Of a stretch of DNA of 13,253 nucleotides, positions 7,403-13,253 are shown one piece after another (within the stretch, counting starts at the first letter, position 1; each line of letters begins with the position of its first letter). Under the pieces are notes generated by a model. That model was not told the origin of the DNA. It searched no databases and saw only the letters and a list, made by a program, of their open reading frames with translations. The position numbers and the translations under genes were made by a program. This DNA is from DATFLS01 sp964413425 (GTDB lineage: Bacteria > Fidelibacterota > JAANXI01). The DNA is taken from positions 1 to 13,253 of the forward strand of contig CAYPST010000114.1 of assembly GCA_964413425.1 (NCBI GenBank), given 5' to 3'.

Positions 7403-8674
7403 TCAGAACGCTTCCCCGGCCCGGATCCATGCTTCATTGAAATGGGCATGTTTGATGGACTTCCGGAGCAGCCTCCCCTGGTTATCTTTCTCTGCCTGAT
7501 TGGGCGGGAGAAAATAGCTGTAGCTGACGTGGATGGTTCCGTCAGCCGCCTGGATGATGGAGGGATAATGATATTGTCCGAGATCACCTCCATCGGAGGA
7601 AGGCTGGTCGCGTTCCACATGTCGTTTCCACTGCCAGGTCCGACCTTCATCTTCGGAGAGAGCCACCGCCAGACTGTACCGGCCGCGTTCCAGATCGTTA
7701 TAAATTAACACCCAGTGTCCGTTCTCAAGCACCGTCACTTCCGCTCCGCTGCCGGGATTGGGAAATTCCGAATCCCGGACCGGGCTCCAGGTTTCCCCGC
7801 GGTCTGCGGATTCACTGATATGTAATCGCTTCGGCGGCGGACCGTTATCCCGCATGTACGCCACAACGGTTCCGTCACTCCGTCTGGCAAGGCTCGGCTG
7901 GATGCTCCCCAATCCCACCAATGGAGTGCTGGCAGACCAGGTGGTACCCCAGTCATCACTGATGGCCATAATCGAGAAACTGAATCCGTCGGAATAGAGC
8001 GGGACAATCAACCTGGAGTTTTCCAGGATAAACGGATGCGCCCGGGTCATCCAGCCGAGTCTGCGGTAAAATTTGTCAGAAGATTTCTGCAGCATTTCCT
8101 GTCGATACTCGGCTGCCCGTTCCTCCGAAACTTCCGGGATTTCCCGATGGTCGAGATCCTCCAATGCACGCTGCACGGTCGTATGAAATTTCTCCCCGGG
8201 GGTGACATGAAGCACCTTCCCCACATCCCATTCGGGCGGTCCCTGGCCAAGATAATCGGAGGAAATCCGGTACTTCATCAGCGCCGTGTGCCATTCGTTG
8301 GCCAGAATAGTGGGCCAGAGAAGCCACAACCGCTCCTGCGGATCGATGAACATAGCAGGATTGGCATCCGGATACCCGGGCGTATTCTCCATGAGGAAGG
8401 GAGCACTCCACCGGCTGTCGCCCGACTGCTTTCTCGCTCCAAGGATGACAACATCATCGGCCTGGCGCTCGCCTGAACCATGATACCAGCACACCAGCAG
8501 ATCCCCGTTCGGCGCTTCCACGATACAGGAAGAGTGATTATGCCAGTATTCGGGCGGAAAAAGAAGATCCGACTCAAAGAACGGTTCGGGTTGAGCATAC
8601 ACCGGCGAAGTAATTAAACAGATGAGACCCAGAATCGCACCGATTACATTTGAGAGGTATTTTATACTCTCCAC
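7403..8674 (-). CDS. Secreted sialidase-like BNR/Asp-box hydrolase
   Basis: A 423-residue exported beta-propeller protein of the BNR_2/sialidase superfamily. Residues 1-27 are a signal peptide ending VYA. Three Asp boxes (SxDxGxTW) mark propeller blades: SDDWGTTW (239-246), SADRGETW (289-296) and SEDEGRTW (340-347). Other conserved stretches are NHSSCIVEAPNGDLLVCWY (46-64), SIQPSLARRSDGTVVAYMRDNGPPPKR (split 257-283) and YHYPSIIQAADGTIHVSYS (368-386). This fold binds an acidic sugar through arginines (Arg211, Arg264, Arg275 are candidates), but true sialidase activity is not shown; related proteins in environmental FCB genomes often act on other glycans or are uncharacterised. The start is GTG at 8674, preceded by AAAGGA (8683-8688) at an 8-base spacing. 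It is convergent with the GH172 operon, which suggests a shared glycan substrate. Confidence 0.9.
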   Translation of the reverse strand: MESIKYLSNVIGAILGLICLITSPVYAQPEPFFESDLLFPPEYWHNHSSCIVEAPNGDLLVCWYHGSGERQADDVVILGARKQSGDSRWSAPFLMENTPGYPDANPAMFIDPQERLWLLWPTILANEWHTALMKYRISSDYLGQGPPEWDVGKVLHVTPGEKFHTTVQRALEDLDHREIPEVSEERAAEYRQEMLQKSSDKFYRRLGWMTRAHPFILENSRLIVPLYSDGFSFSIMAISDDWGTTWSASTPLVGLGSIQPSLARRSDGTVVAYMRDNGPPPKRLHISESADRGETWSPVRDSEFPNPGSGAEVTVLENGHWVLIYNDLERGRYSLAVALSEDEGRTWQWKRHVERDQPSSDGGDLGQYHYPSIIQAADGTIHVSYSYFLPPNQAEKDNQGRLLRKSIKHAHFNEAWIRAGEAF

Positions 8675-9067
8675 AGGTTTAATCCTTTCGTACTTGAAAA
8701 TTATTCCCCGGGCTGTTCCAACGGGCTCTTTGATGAAACCGGGAATTGGAGATTTATTTTTGTCAGCGTGATAAATGTTCTGTTCCCACTGTTCCCCGAA
8801 GGGACTGGCATGGCGTTGTTGGCTGTTCCGGGAACCCTATTGTGTAATACTTGAAAAAACTCCTTTACTCGGGACGGTTGCGGTTCATTCAAAGTCAGAA
8901 CACTATTGAAACGTAGTTTCTATGTCTGGAATTTTGTAACAGTGATAAAAAATAGAATGAGAAAATGAGGAGTGCAATTAGGATCTCACATCTCCTGATT
9001 GATTAAGAGAAGAAACCTGAACTCAGGGCAGGCACTTCTTAGGCATTATTCAGCCTTCAGGTTGCAT
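8675..9067. other. Gap upstream of the sialidase-like gene
   Basis: No protein-like frame is present. The nine bases GGCTGTTCC recur at 8711-8719 and 8821-8829. GTTCCC (8782-8787) faces GGGAAC (8830-8835), and GTTCC-G-GGAAC (8825-8835) is a short palindrome. GAAAC-GTA-GTTTC (8908-8920) is another palindrome. All of these lie upstream of the sialidase-like gene and may include its promoter or operators, but I could not fix a promoter. Confidence 0.55.
9014..9063 (-). terminator. Inverted repeat after the SnoaL-like gene
   Basis: On the minus strand AACCTGAA (9063-9056) is perfectly complementary to TTCAGGTT (9021-9014), starting 5 bases after the stop codon and followed by the pyrimidine-rich TCTTCTCTT. 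The 34-base loop is long for a classical terminator, so this is a weak call. Confidence 0.35.
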
Positions 9068-9448
9068 TCAGGGATTTGCCCAGATTTCTTTTACTTTTCC
9101 ATTCGAGAATCGGAAAATTTCGGTGGCGGGCACCGTCAGTTTCTCACCGGAACGAAATTTTTGTTTATAGGCATTTTTAAATGTACCCCGTTTGGTAAGT
9201 CTGACGATGACCCTGTCACCATCGATGCATATTTCATCGATGGTAAACCGCAGATGGGAAAAGATGGAATTCCAGTTTTCCCGCACATGGGCAATGGCCT
9301 GTTTGACATCCTCCAGATCTTCGGCTTCCGGTATTCCATGAAAGATCAGCTCGGTATCAACCAGATCATCCAGTGCAGCCAGATTACCTTTATTATAAAT
9401 TTCTTCTATGAACTTCCGCACAATGGCTTTTTGCCTCTTTTTTAACAT
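9068..9448 (-). CDS. SnoaL-like/ester-cyclase-type NTF2-fold protein
   Basis: A 126-residue cytoplasmic protein of the SnoaL-like part of the NTF2 superfamily. Signs are an N-terminal helix with VRKFIEEIYNKGNLAALDDLV (split over residues 10-30), the strand-turn ELIFHGIP, a mid-domain helix DVKQAIAHVRENW, then strands IDEICIDGDRVIVRLTKRGTF and the closing TEIFRFSNGKVKEIWANP. Members are small cone-shaped dimers; some isomerise or cyclise polyketides, and many have no known reaction. No catalytic residue can be assigned here. The ATG at 9448 follows a strong AGGAGGAGG (9455-9463) at about 6 bases. Length matches the family. It stands alone on its strand with no adjacent metabolic gene, so its role cannot be inferred from context. 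Confidence 0.9.
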   Translation of the reverse strand: MLKKRQKAIVRKFIEEIYNKGNLAALDDLVDTELIFHGIPEAEDLEDVKQAIAHVRENWNSIFSHLRFTIDEICIDGDRVIVRLTKRGTFKNAYKQKFRSGEKLTVPATEIFRFSNGKVKEIWANP

Positions 9449-9519
9449 ATGATTCCTCCTCCTAAATTAGATAGTCAGTGTCCGGAGCCAACAGCCCCTG
9501 TAACCCGAAATCCTTACCG

Positions 9520-9598
9520 TTCTCTTATATGATATACCCGGGCCAGAGCTTCTCTTGTATGAGCCGCATCAAACATCATCTTACACCGCTCTGATGCG
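9520..9598. promoter_or_regulatory. Direct and inverted repeats upstream of SnoaL-like gene
   Basis: TTCTCTTATATGA (9520-9532) is repeated as TTCTCTTGTATGA (9550-9562), 12 of 13 bases, at a period of exactly 30 bp. Next to it CGCATCA (9565-9571) faces TGATGCG (9592-9598). The block lies 70-150 bases upstream of the SnoaL-like gene start. The regular spacing suggests protein-binding sites, but no regulator is known. Confidence 0.35.
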
Positions 9599-10009
9599 AC
9601 TCCTTCTTGCGGGCAAAGTTTTCCAAATAGAATGAATACCGAAATTATCAGGTTCAGTACCCAGGGAGCGTCCTATTCTGCCCTATCTGTATTATCGGCA
9701 GCCTTTATCAATAATTTAATACAACCAAACAACTATACTGTATTTCGGAACTACAGAAGAACTCAATAAAGCAGCGAACCCAAATCCTTCAGCAATTGAC
9801 CCTCTCCGAAAGTTCCCGTTAGTTGCACATTCACAGAACTTAACTGCAGAATTAAATATAGTATCTTGTTTGTATTTAATTTACATAAATTTATATTTAT
9901 ATCAAGATGTAATTACTCCATAATTACTCCTCATTATCGACATGGCTGATGCCTGTCACGAATTATTCATACTTCCGAAAAGAAGAGCAGCAGATGACGG
10001 AGAGAAGGC

Positions 10010-10085
10010 CCGGAGTGCCCCGCCACCACCGGGTACATCTCGAAGAGATCCCTTTGTATGTTACCCACATAATTCTTCGGGATAA
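10010..10085 (-). repeat. Hairpin repeat, copy 2 (inverted)
   Basis: On the minus strand this reads ATCCCGAA, a hairpin (TATGT-GGGTA-ACATA inside ATCCC...GGGAT), then AGGGATCTCTTCGAG and, after a variable segment, CTCCGG. The order and the 15-base identity match 3111-3175. The GGGATCTC-TTC-GAGAT...CCC part is itself palindromic and shares its core with 4388-4400. Two further short exact matches between these gaps (CACGCGGCCGG at 3226 and 10108; CGGTGAAGATCC at 3249 and inverted at 10133) show that more of the DNA is related. Confidence 0.6.
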
Positions 10086-10377
10086 GGCAATAGGTCCATA
10101 CGGGCGGCACGCGGCCGGTATCGAGCAGCGGAGGATCTTCACCGAAAGATTCATGGCCTGTTCAAGCGGATGTATCTCTGATACGTGCGTCCTTATGTAC
10201 CTATGTACCCTATGCACCTGGTCACTATATCTACCTGACGTAAGGGATGCAGGGAGGATCCGCAGTCATCACCCGATAGAGACAATCCCGAAGTGTCAGG
10301 ATTTCTAATCGGGGAGACCGTGTGCCATTTTTTATGACCTGTTCAGGTTAGACATACCTCATGGCTTCTCATTACTT

Positions 10378-11283
10378 TTACCAGGGACTGTATTTACTAC
10401 TCAAATACCCTTTGAACAGCATTATTCCGACAATCCATGGTATTTCTGAGATCACCAGAAAGGTACTCACCTGACTCGGGAAATAGAGGAAAGAAATTAC
10501 GATTCCCAATGCGTTGTTGTTCACTCCCGACCCAATTGTGAATGATACCCGTTTGCTCTGACCACCCCGGACGGATGCGGTCCAGCCGAATAAATAAAAT
10601 ACAAGAAATGCAGCCAACGAGATGACCAAATATTCCGGAACCACCTGAAGGTGTTCAAAAAGATATGATCGCTGTTTGGCTATAATGATCATAATCATCG
10701 CGCAGACCAGCAATACCACCACCGGGGAATTAATCTCTCGCATCCGTAACAATAGTGCACGGTTTCTTCGGAAAACCAGATGAACCACCACCGGTAGAAA
10801 AATAGTTGCGCTGAGAGTGACAAACAAACATCCTGCATCGATGAGAACAGTTCTTCCGGTGAAGGCAGTGAGAACCAATGGTAAAACGAAGGGAGCGAGC
10901 AACGAGCTGACAATGACCAACAGGAGCGAAAGCGAGATGTTCCCGCGGTAAATATGTGCGATCCCGGGAGAGGCCGTACCCGCCGGCATTAACGCGAGCA
11001 GAAAAATGCCGTTGGCATAATAAGGTAATAAATGTGCTGCTGTGAAAAATAATAGTAACGGCAGCAGCAGAAAGCGAGCTACGTAAAAAAAGAATACTAT
11101 GCCGGGCTGAATGGCACGAATTTCCGAGAGGGTAATTTGAAAACTCGAGAAAAAAATTACCGTACCTAACAATACCAGTAAAACCCGGGAAGGGATCTTA
11201 TCAAACAATGGAAGATACAGCCCCAGTACAAGGGAGATCAGGAGCAAAACAACAAAATATTTCTCGATGAATTTCCCTGCCAT
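10378..11283 (-). CDS. Bile acid:sodium symporter (BASS) family transporter
   Basis: A 301-residue inner-membrane protein with 9-10 hydrophobic segments (about 9-27, 33-50, 62-84, 92-108, 117-140, 150-171, 187-202, 217-234, 255-270, 273-290). MPAGTASPGIAHIYRGNISLSL (from residue 99) and GSGVNNNALGIVISF (251-265) match the two discontinuous-helix core regions of the BASS family, which moves organic anions such as bile acids, pyruvate, pantothenate or other acids with sodium. Substrate cannot be predicted. Glu280 in the last core helix may take part in sodium binding by analogy with bacterial ASBT homologues. Length is normal for bacterial members. The ATG at 11283 has no strong ribosome binding site, consistent with being second in an operon: the RAM-domain gene ends 88 bases upstream on the same strand. 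Confidence 0.85.
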   Translation of the reverse strand: MAGKFIEKYFVVLLLISLVLGLYLPLFDKIPSRVLLVLLGTVIFFSSFQITLSEIRAIQPGIVFFFYVARFLLLPLLLFFTAAHLLPYYANGIFLLALMPAGTASPGIAHIYRGNISLSLLLVIVSSLLAPFVLPLVLTAFTGRTVLIDAGCLFVTLSATIFLPVVVHLVFRRNRALLLRMREINSPVVVLLVCAMIMIIIAKQRSYLFEHLQVVPEYLVISLAAFLVFYLFGWTASVRGGQSKRVSFTIGSGVNNNALGIVISFLYFPSQVSTFLVISEIPWIVGIMLFKGYLSSKYSPW

Positions 11284-11371
11284 CGGAGTCTATGGAACGT
11301 CCGGCCGGAGACGAAGTGAAGTTCCCCGGCGGAATACACAGTATCCGGCTGCGGGATTAAACCTGCGGGTA

Positions 11372-11650
11372 CTATTCAAAACCGATGGAAAACATGTGCT
11401 CAAGGTCATGCCGGGAATAGGCCCGAAAGGCGAGCATGGTTTCGGTATTAACAATTCCCTGGAGTTGCGACATCTTGTGTGTTACCAGGTCCGCAAGCTG
11501 CTCATTCTTCTGCACGCGAACGATGGCCACCAGATCGTAACGCCCGCCCACGGAATACACTTCAGATATTGCCTGCATATCTGCCAGTGCCTCCGCGACC
11601 TCGTTGACCTTATCACGCTGTACATTAAGCAAGATGACTGCTGTTACCAT
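11372..11650 (-). CDS. Stand-alone Lrp/AsnC ligand-binding (RAM) domain protein
   Basis: A 92-residue protein made only of the RAM domain of Lrp/AsnC regulators; the helix-turn-helix part is absent. The beta-alpha-beta-beta-alpha-beta pattern is clear: VTAVILLNVQRDKVNEVAEAL, ISEVYSVGGRYDLVAIVRV with the effector-binding GxYDL turn, the helix ADLVTHKMSQL, and ETMLAFRAYSRHD. In full Lrp proteins this domain forms oligomers and binds amino acids. Single-domain versions can modulate partner proteins or act as amino-acid sensors. The ATG at 11650 is preceded by AAAGGATGA a few bases upstream. It is complete, not truncated: start, ribosome binding site and stop are all present. It lies upstream of the BASS transporter on the same strand, which suggests a sensor-transporter pair. 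Confidence 0.92.
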   Translation of the reverse strand: MVTAVILLNVQRDKVNEVAEALADMQAISEVYSVGGRYDLVAIVRVQKNEQLADLVTHKMSQLQGIVNTETMLAFRAYSRHDLEHMFSIGFE

Positions 11651-11802
11651 ACTTTCATCCTTTGTGTGCTCTAAGATTCACCCCATCAAATATGAGTTTT
11701 TCTTCAACCATCATCCCCGGTTCACCATTTGGAACTATTGGAATATAAGTTATAAGAAGGGGAATAAGTATCCAAAACTGAGTGGGTGTTCCTCAGTTCT
11801 GC

Positions 11803-11880
11803 GGGAGTGAAGCCTACACATGCGGCGAATCCCGCCGATGAGGATTCACCGGAAAGGCAAAATGAATCGATTTCACTCCC
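11803..11880. repeat. 78-bp element with 9-bp terminal inverted repeats
   Basis: GGGAGTGAA (11803-11811) and TTCACTCCC (11872-11880) are perfect inverted ends. Inside, CGGCG (11823-11827) pairs with CGCCG (11833-11837), and alternatively GAATCC (11827-11832) pairs with GGATTC (11842-11847). No target-site duplication is evident. It could be a miniature transposable element or a folded RNA with two competing stems. Confidence 0.45.
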
Positions 11881-12069
11881 ATATCCCACGACTGAGTCGG
11901 AAAAATGAACTGTAGACAAGGGCACAAACTCTTACTTGCGGATGAGAACAGGCACCTATGCCACAAAACCAACTCCACCGGTTTCTTCCCCAGATGATAG
12001 TTATCGGACGGCCGCATTGGCAGGTATTGGATATATCTGTGATACCGGAATTGCAAAACGGTGCAGCAT

Positions 12070-12114
12070 ACCGGTAAGATGGTGTGAGTATAGCGGAACT
12101 CACACCTCCCCGGT
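12070..12114. other. Long hairpin, possible structured RNA
   Basis: ACCGG (12070-12074) pairs with CCGGT (12110-12114), and inside it GGTGTGAGT (12081-12089) pairs perfectly with ACTCACACC (12098-12106) across an 8-base loop. That gives 14 base pairs with one asymmetric internal loop. No T-run follows on either strand, so it is not an evident terminator. It sits within non-coding DNA, about 245 bases past the stop of the small membrane-protein gene. Confidence 0.5.
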
Positions 12115-12359
12115 CTCCACGAAATTCAGCCTCTCACATTAGCGTCATGAGGAATGCCCGCTGCCAGCACACCGAGCACTGACCGCGATGAGCCACTGAG
12201 CAGGTTTGGTTCACAGCTCCTCTCAGGAATAGAACAGCATCTGCATCCGCGCGCTATTCTTTTATTGCATCGATGCCTGGGCAAGGCGTTCTTGTTTGAT
12301 AACGCACCCTGTTCTGCTATGGGGCGCTGTACGATCATATAACCCATCAGTGAGTTATT

Positions 12360-12770
12360 CTATACTGACGGCTGCCCCACGACTTCTCTGCGAGTGCTCT
12401 GCTTCGCCCGCAGCCTGCCCCCAAGGTAGACGCTCGGAACGGCAAAGATCAGTCCCAGCAATTGGGACCACAGAGGCTGCGGAGTTGACATGGCGATTAT
12501 GGACACTAATCCCAACAACACAATAACCCCTCCCAGGGAAAGCGCATGTCGTACTTCAGCAGTCTTCGCTATAACTGCCGTAATATACCCGCCAACACCG
12601 GCAAAGAGAATACCCAGCACAAGGCCGGCCACCAGGAACCCGGTTCCCGGATTCTGAGGCGTCTGCGAAACGACTTCCGGGAAACTCATAACGAGTGCGA
12701 ATCCCCCGATACCGGAGAGTAGAATATACGCCAGATAGCCCACGGCAATTGCTCCTATACTTCGTAACAT
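12360..12770 (-). CDS. Small four-helix membrane protein, function unknown
   Basis: A 136-residue protein with four predicted membrane segments (about 5-28, 46-66, 77-94 and 102-119) and a basic, hydrophilic tail (RAKQSTRREV). The helices are rich in Gly and Ala, with AGLVLGILFAGVGGYITA in the second. I do not recognise a named family. It has no catalytic motif, and its size fits many small inner-membrane proteins of unknown role. It is judged real because of its hydrophobic periodicity and because AAGGAG lies about 6 bases before the ATG at 12770. It appears to stand alone; a 114-codon frame just upstream (12787-13131) is doubtful. Confidence 0.8.
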   Translation of the reverse strand: MLRSIGAIAVGYLAYILLSGIGGFALVMSFPEVVSQTPQNPGTGFLVAGLVLGILFAGVGGYITAVIAKTAEVRHALSLGGVIVLLGLVSIIAMSTPQPLWSQLLGLIFAVPSVYLGGRLRAKQSTRREVVGQPSV

Positions 12771-13253
12771 GATATCTCCTTATCTGTTATGGTTTACGTT
12801 GATGATCGCTTAATCTCTCATTGCGCTCTTCTATCGGAAGAAATTTGGATCCGCTTTCCGGACAGCATAATCGCCTGCAAACGTTACTCGTGCAGATCCA
12901 GTTCTTCAGACTGTACCTCTCTGACACTCCTGTAACAGAAGTATTCCCTATTTTACCAAACCAGAGATATGGATGGAGTAAGACTGCTATTGGTTTAAAC
13001 ATCTGAAATTCTGCAGCGGATGGCAAGTAATTTTTCATGATACCGGCAGTTATCATTGGAAAGGTTATCCAAACAGTTGGGAGTGTTTCAAAAACCGGAA
13101 ACAGATATGCCAAGTCGAAGCTGACGGTCATTTATTATACGTATAGTATACATCCCCCCAATTTTTTCAGGATATGAGAGTGTTTAGAAAATATGGTTCT
13201 GATCCAAGATGCTGACCCTGACTTATGTTTATTCTGGAGAGAACACATCTTCA
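12771..13253. other. Right flank, no convincing gene
   Basis: A 114-codon minus-strand frame (12787-13131) ends 16 bases before the membrane-protein gene, but it has no ribosome binding site, an odd Cys/Trp-containing sequence and no family likeness, so it is left out as a gene. Upstream of it, TATACGTATA (13136-13145) runs into GTATAC (13146-13151), two touching palindromes that could be an operator or simply AT-rich promoter DNA. The last 100 bases show nothing recognisable. Confidence 0.5.

Larger units (their letters stand above)
9449..10377. other. Longest gene-free stretch (929 bp)
   Basis: No convincing gene. A 119-codon plus-strand frame (9949-10308) is rich in His, Cys and Arg, matches nothing I recognise, and runs through the hairpin repeat at 10010-10085, so it is probably spurious. 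The left part (9470-9600) has direct and inverted repeats upstream of the SnoaL-like gene. 9840-9940 is very AT-rich. 10180-10240 contains short TATGTACC/TATGCACC-like iterations. The bases just past the transporter gene (10320-10377) show ACCTGTTCAGGT but no clear terminator. Confidence 0.65.
11651..12359. other. Gene-free 709-bp gap with strong inverted repeats
   Basis: Frames here are short, out of character for proteins and without ribosome binding sites. The stretch contains several separate secondary-structure signals: AACTGAG...CTCAGTT (11776-11798), a 78-bp element bounded by 9-bp inverted repeats (11803-11880), CGACT-G-AGTCG (11889-11899) and a long hairpin at 12070-12114. It lies upstream of the RAM-domain gene and downstream of the small membrane-protein gene. 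It may contain a non-coding RNA or remnants of a mobile element. Confidence 0.6.

Noticed and set aside
9949..10308. 119-codon plus-strand frame with an upstream A/G-rich stretch
   Set aside because: It crosses a dispersed hairpin repeat, is rich in His, Cys and Arg, and resembles no family.
11651..12359. tRNA or remnant transposase
   Set aside because: No cloverleaf with a T-loop GTTCGAxTC pattern could be assembled, and no frame carries transposase motifs.
12787..13131. 114-codon minus-strand frame just before the membrane-protein gene
   Set aside because: Tempting for its position, but it has no ribosome binding site, ends in a Cys/Arg-rich stretch and lacks any family likeness; it might be a decayed gene, but I cannot support that.

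Overview
The window looks like a chromosomal stretch from a Gram-negative environmental bacterium of the Fibrobacterota-Chlorobiota-Bacteroidota (FCB) group or a neighbouring phylum. Pointers are a TonB-dependent receptor with an N-terminal carboxypeptidase-regulatory-like domain, a GH172/DUF2961 glycosidase beside a DUF6786-like lipoprotein, and a secreted Asp-box hydrolase. Clear Shine-Dalgarno sites before most genes argue against a classical Bacteroides-type genome. Calditrichota-, Neomarinimicrobiota- or Balneolota-like lineages would fit, but the sequence does not fix the phylum.

Layout. 1-539: non-coding, rich in small palindromes and degenerate repeats. 540-2921 (-): outer-membrane TonB-dependent receptor. 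2922-3630: non-coding, with heptamer repeats, a hairpin repeat and a striking array of three 16-bp palindromes. 3631-4155 (-): RBBP9/YdeN-type serine hydrolase. 4156-4650: non-coding. 4651-5877 and 5943-7169 (+): a secreted GH172 protein and a lipoprotein, very probably one operon. 7403-8674 (-): secreted sialidase-like (BNR/Asp-box) protein, convergent with that operon. 9068-9448 (-): SnoaL-like protein. 9449-10377: long non-coding stretch. 11372-11650 and 10378-11283 (-): a stand-alone Lrp/AsnC RAM-domain protein followed by a bile acid:sodium symporter (BASS) family transporter, probably cotranscribed. 11651-12359: non-coding with strong inverted repeats. 12360-12770 (-): small four-helix membrane protein. 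12771-13253: no convincing gene.

How it fits together. The receptor, GH172 protein, lipoprotein and Asp-box hydrolase are all predicted to sit in the envelope or periplasm and could act together on an oligosaccharide. No SusD-like partner, sugar kinase or dedicated regulator is present, so this is at best a small dispersed glycan-use locus. The RAM/BASS pair suggests a small-molecule sensor made with a transporter of organic anions.

About a quarter to a third of the window is non-coding, unusually loose for bacteria. These gaps hold recurring material: an (A)ATCTGTGTCAATCTGCGT-type degenerate repeat, sometimes interrupted by small hairpins, and a longer hairpin repeat found at two distant places. 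I saw no CRISPR array, tRNA, rRNA, transposase, integrase or phage gene, and no defence system that I could support.
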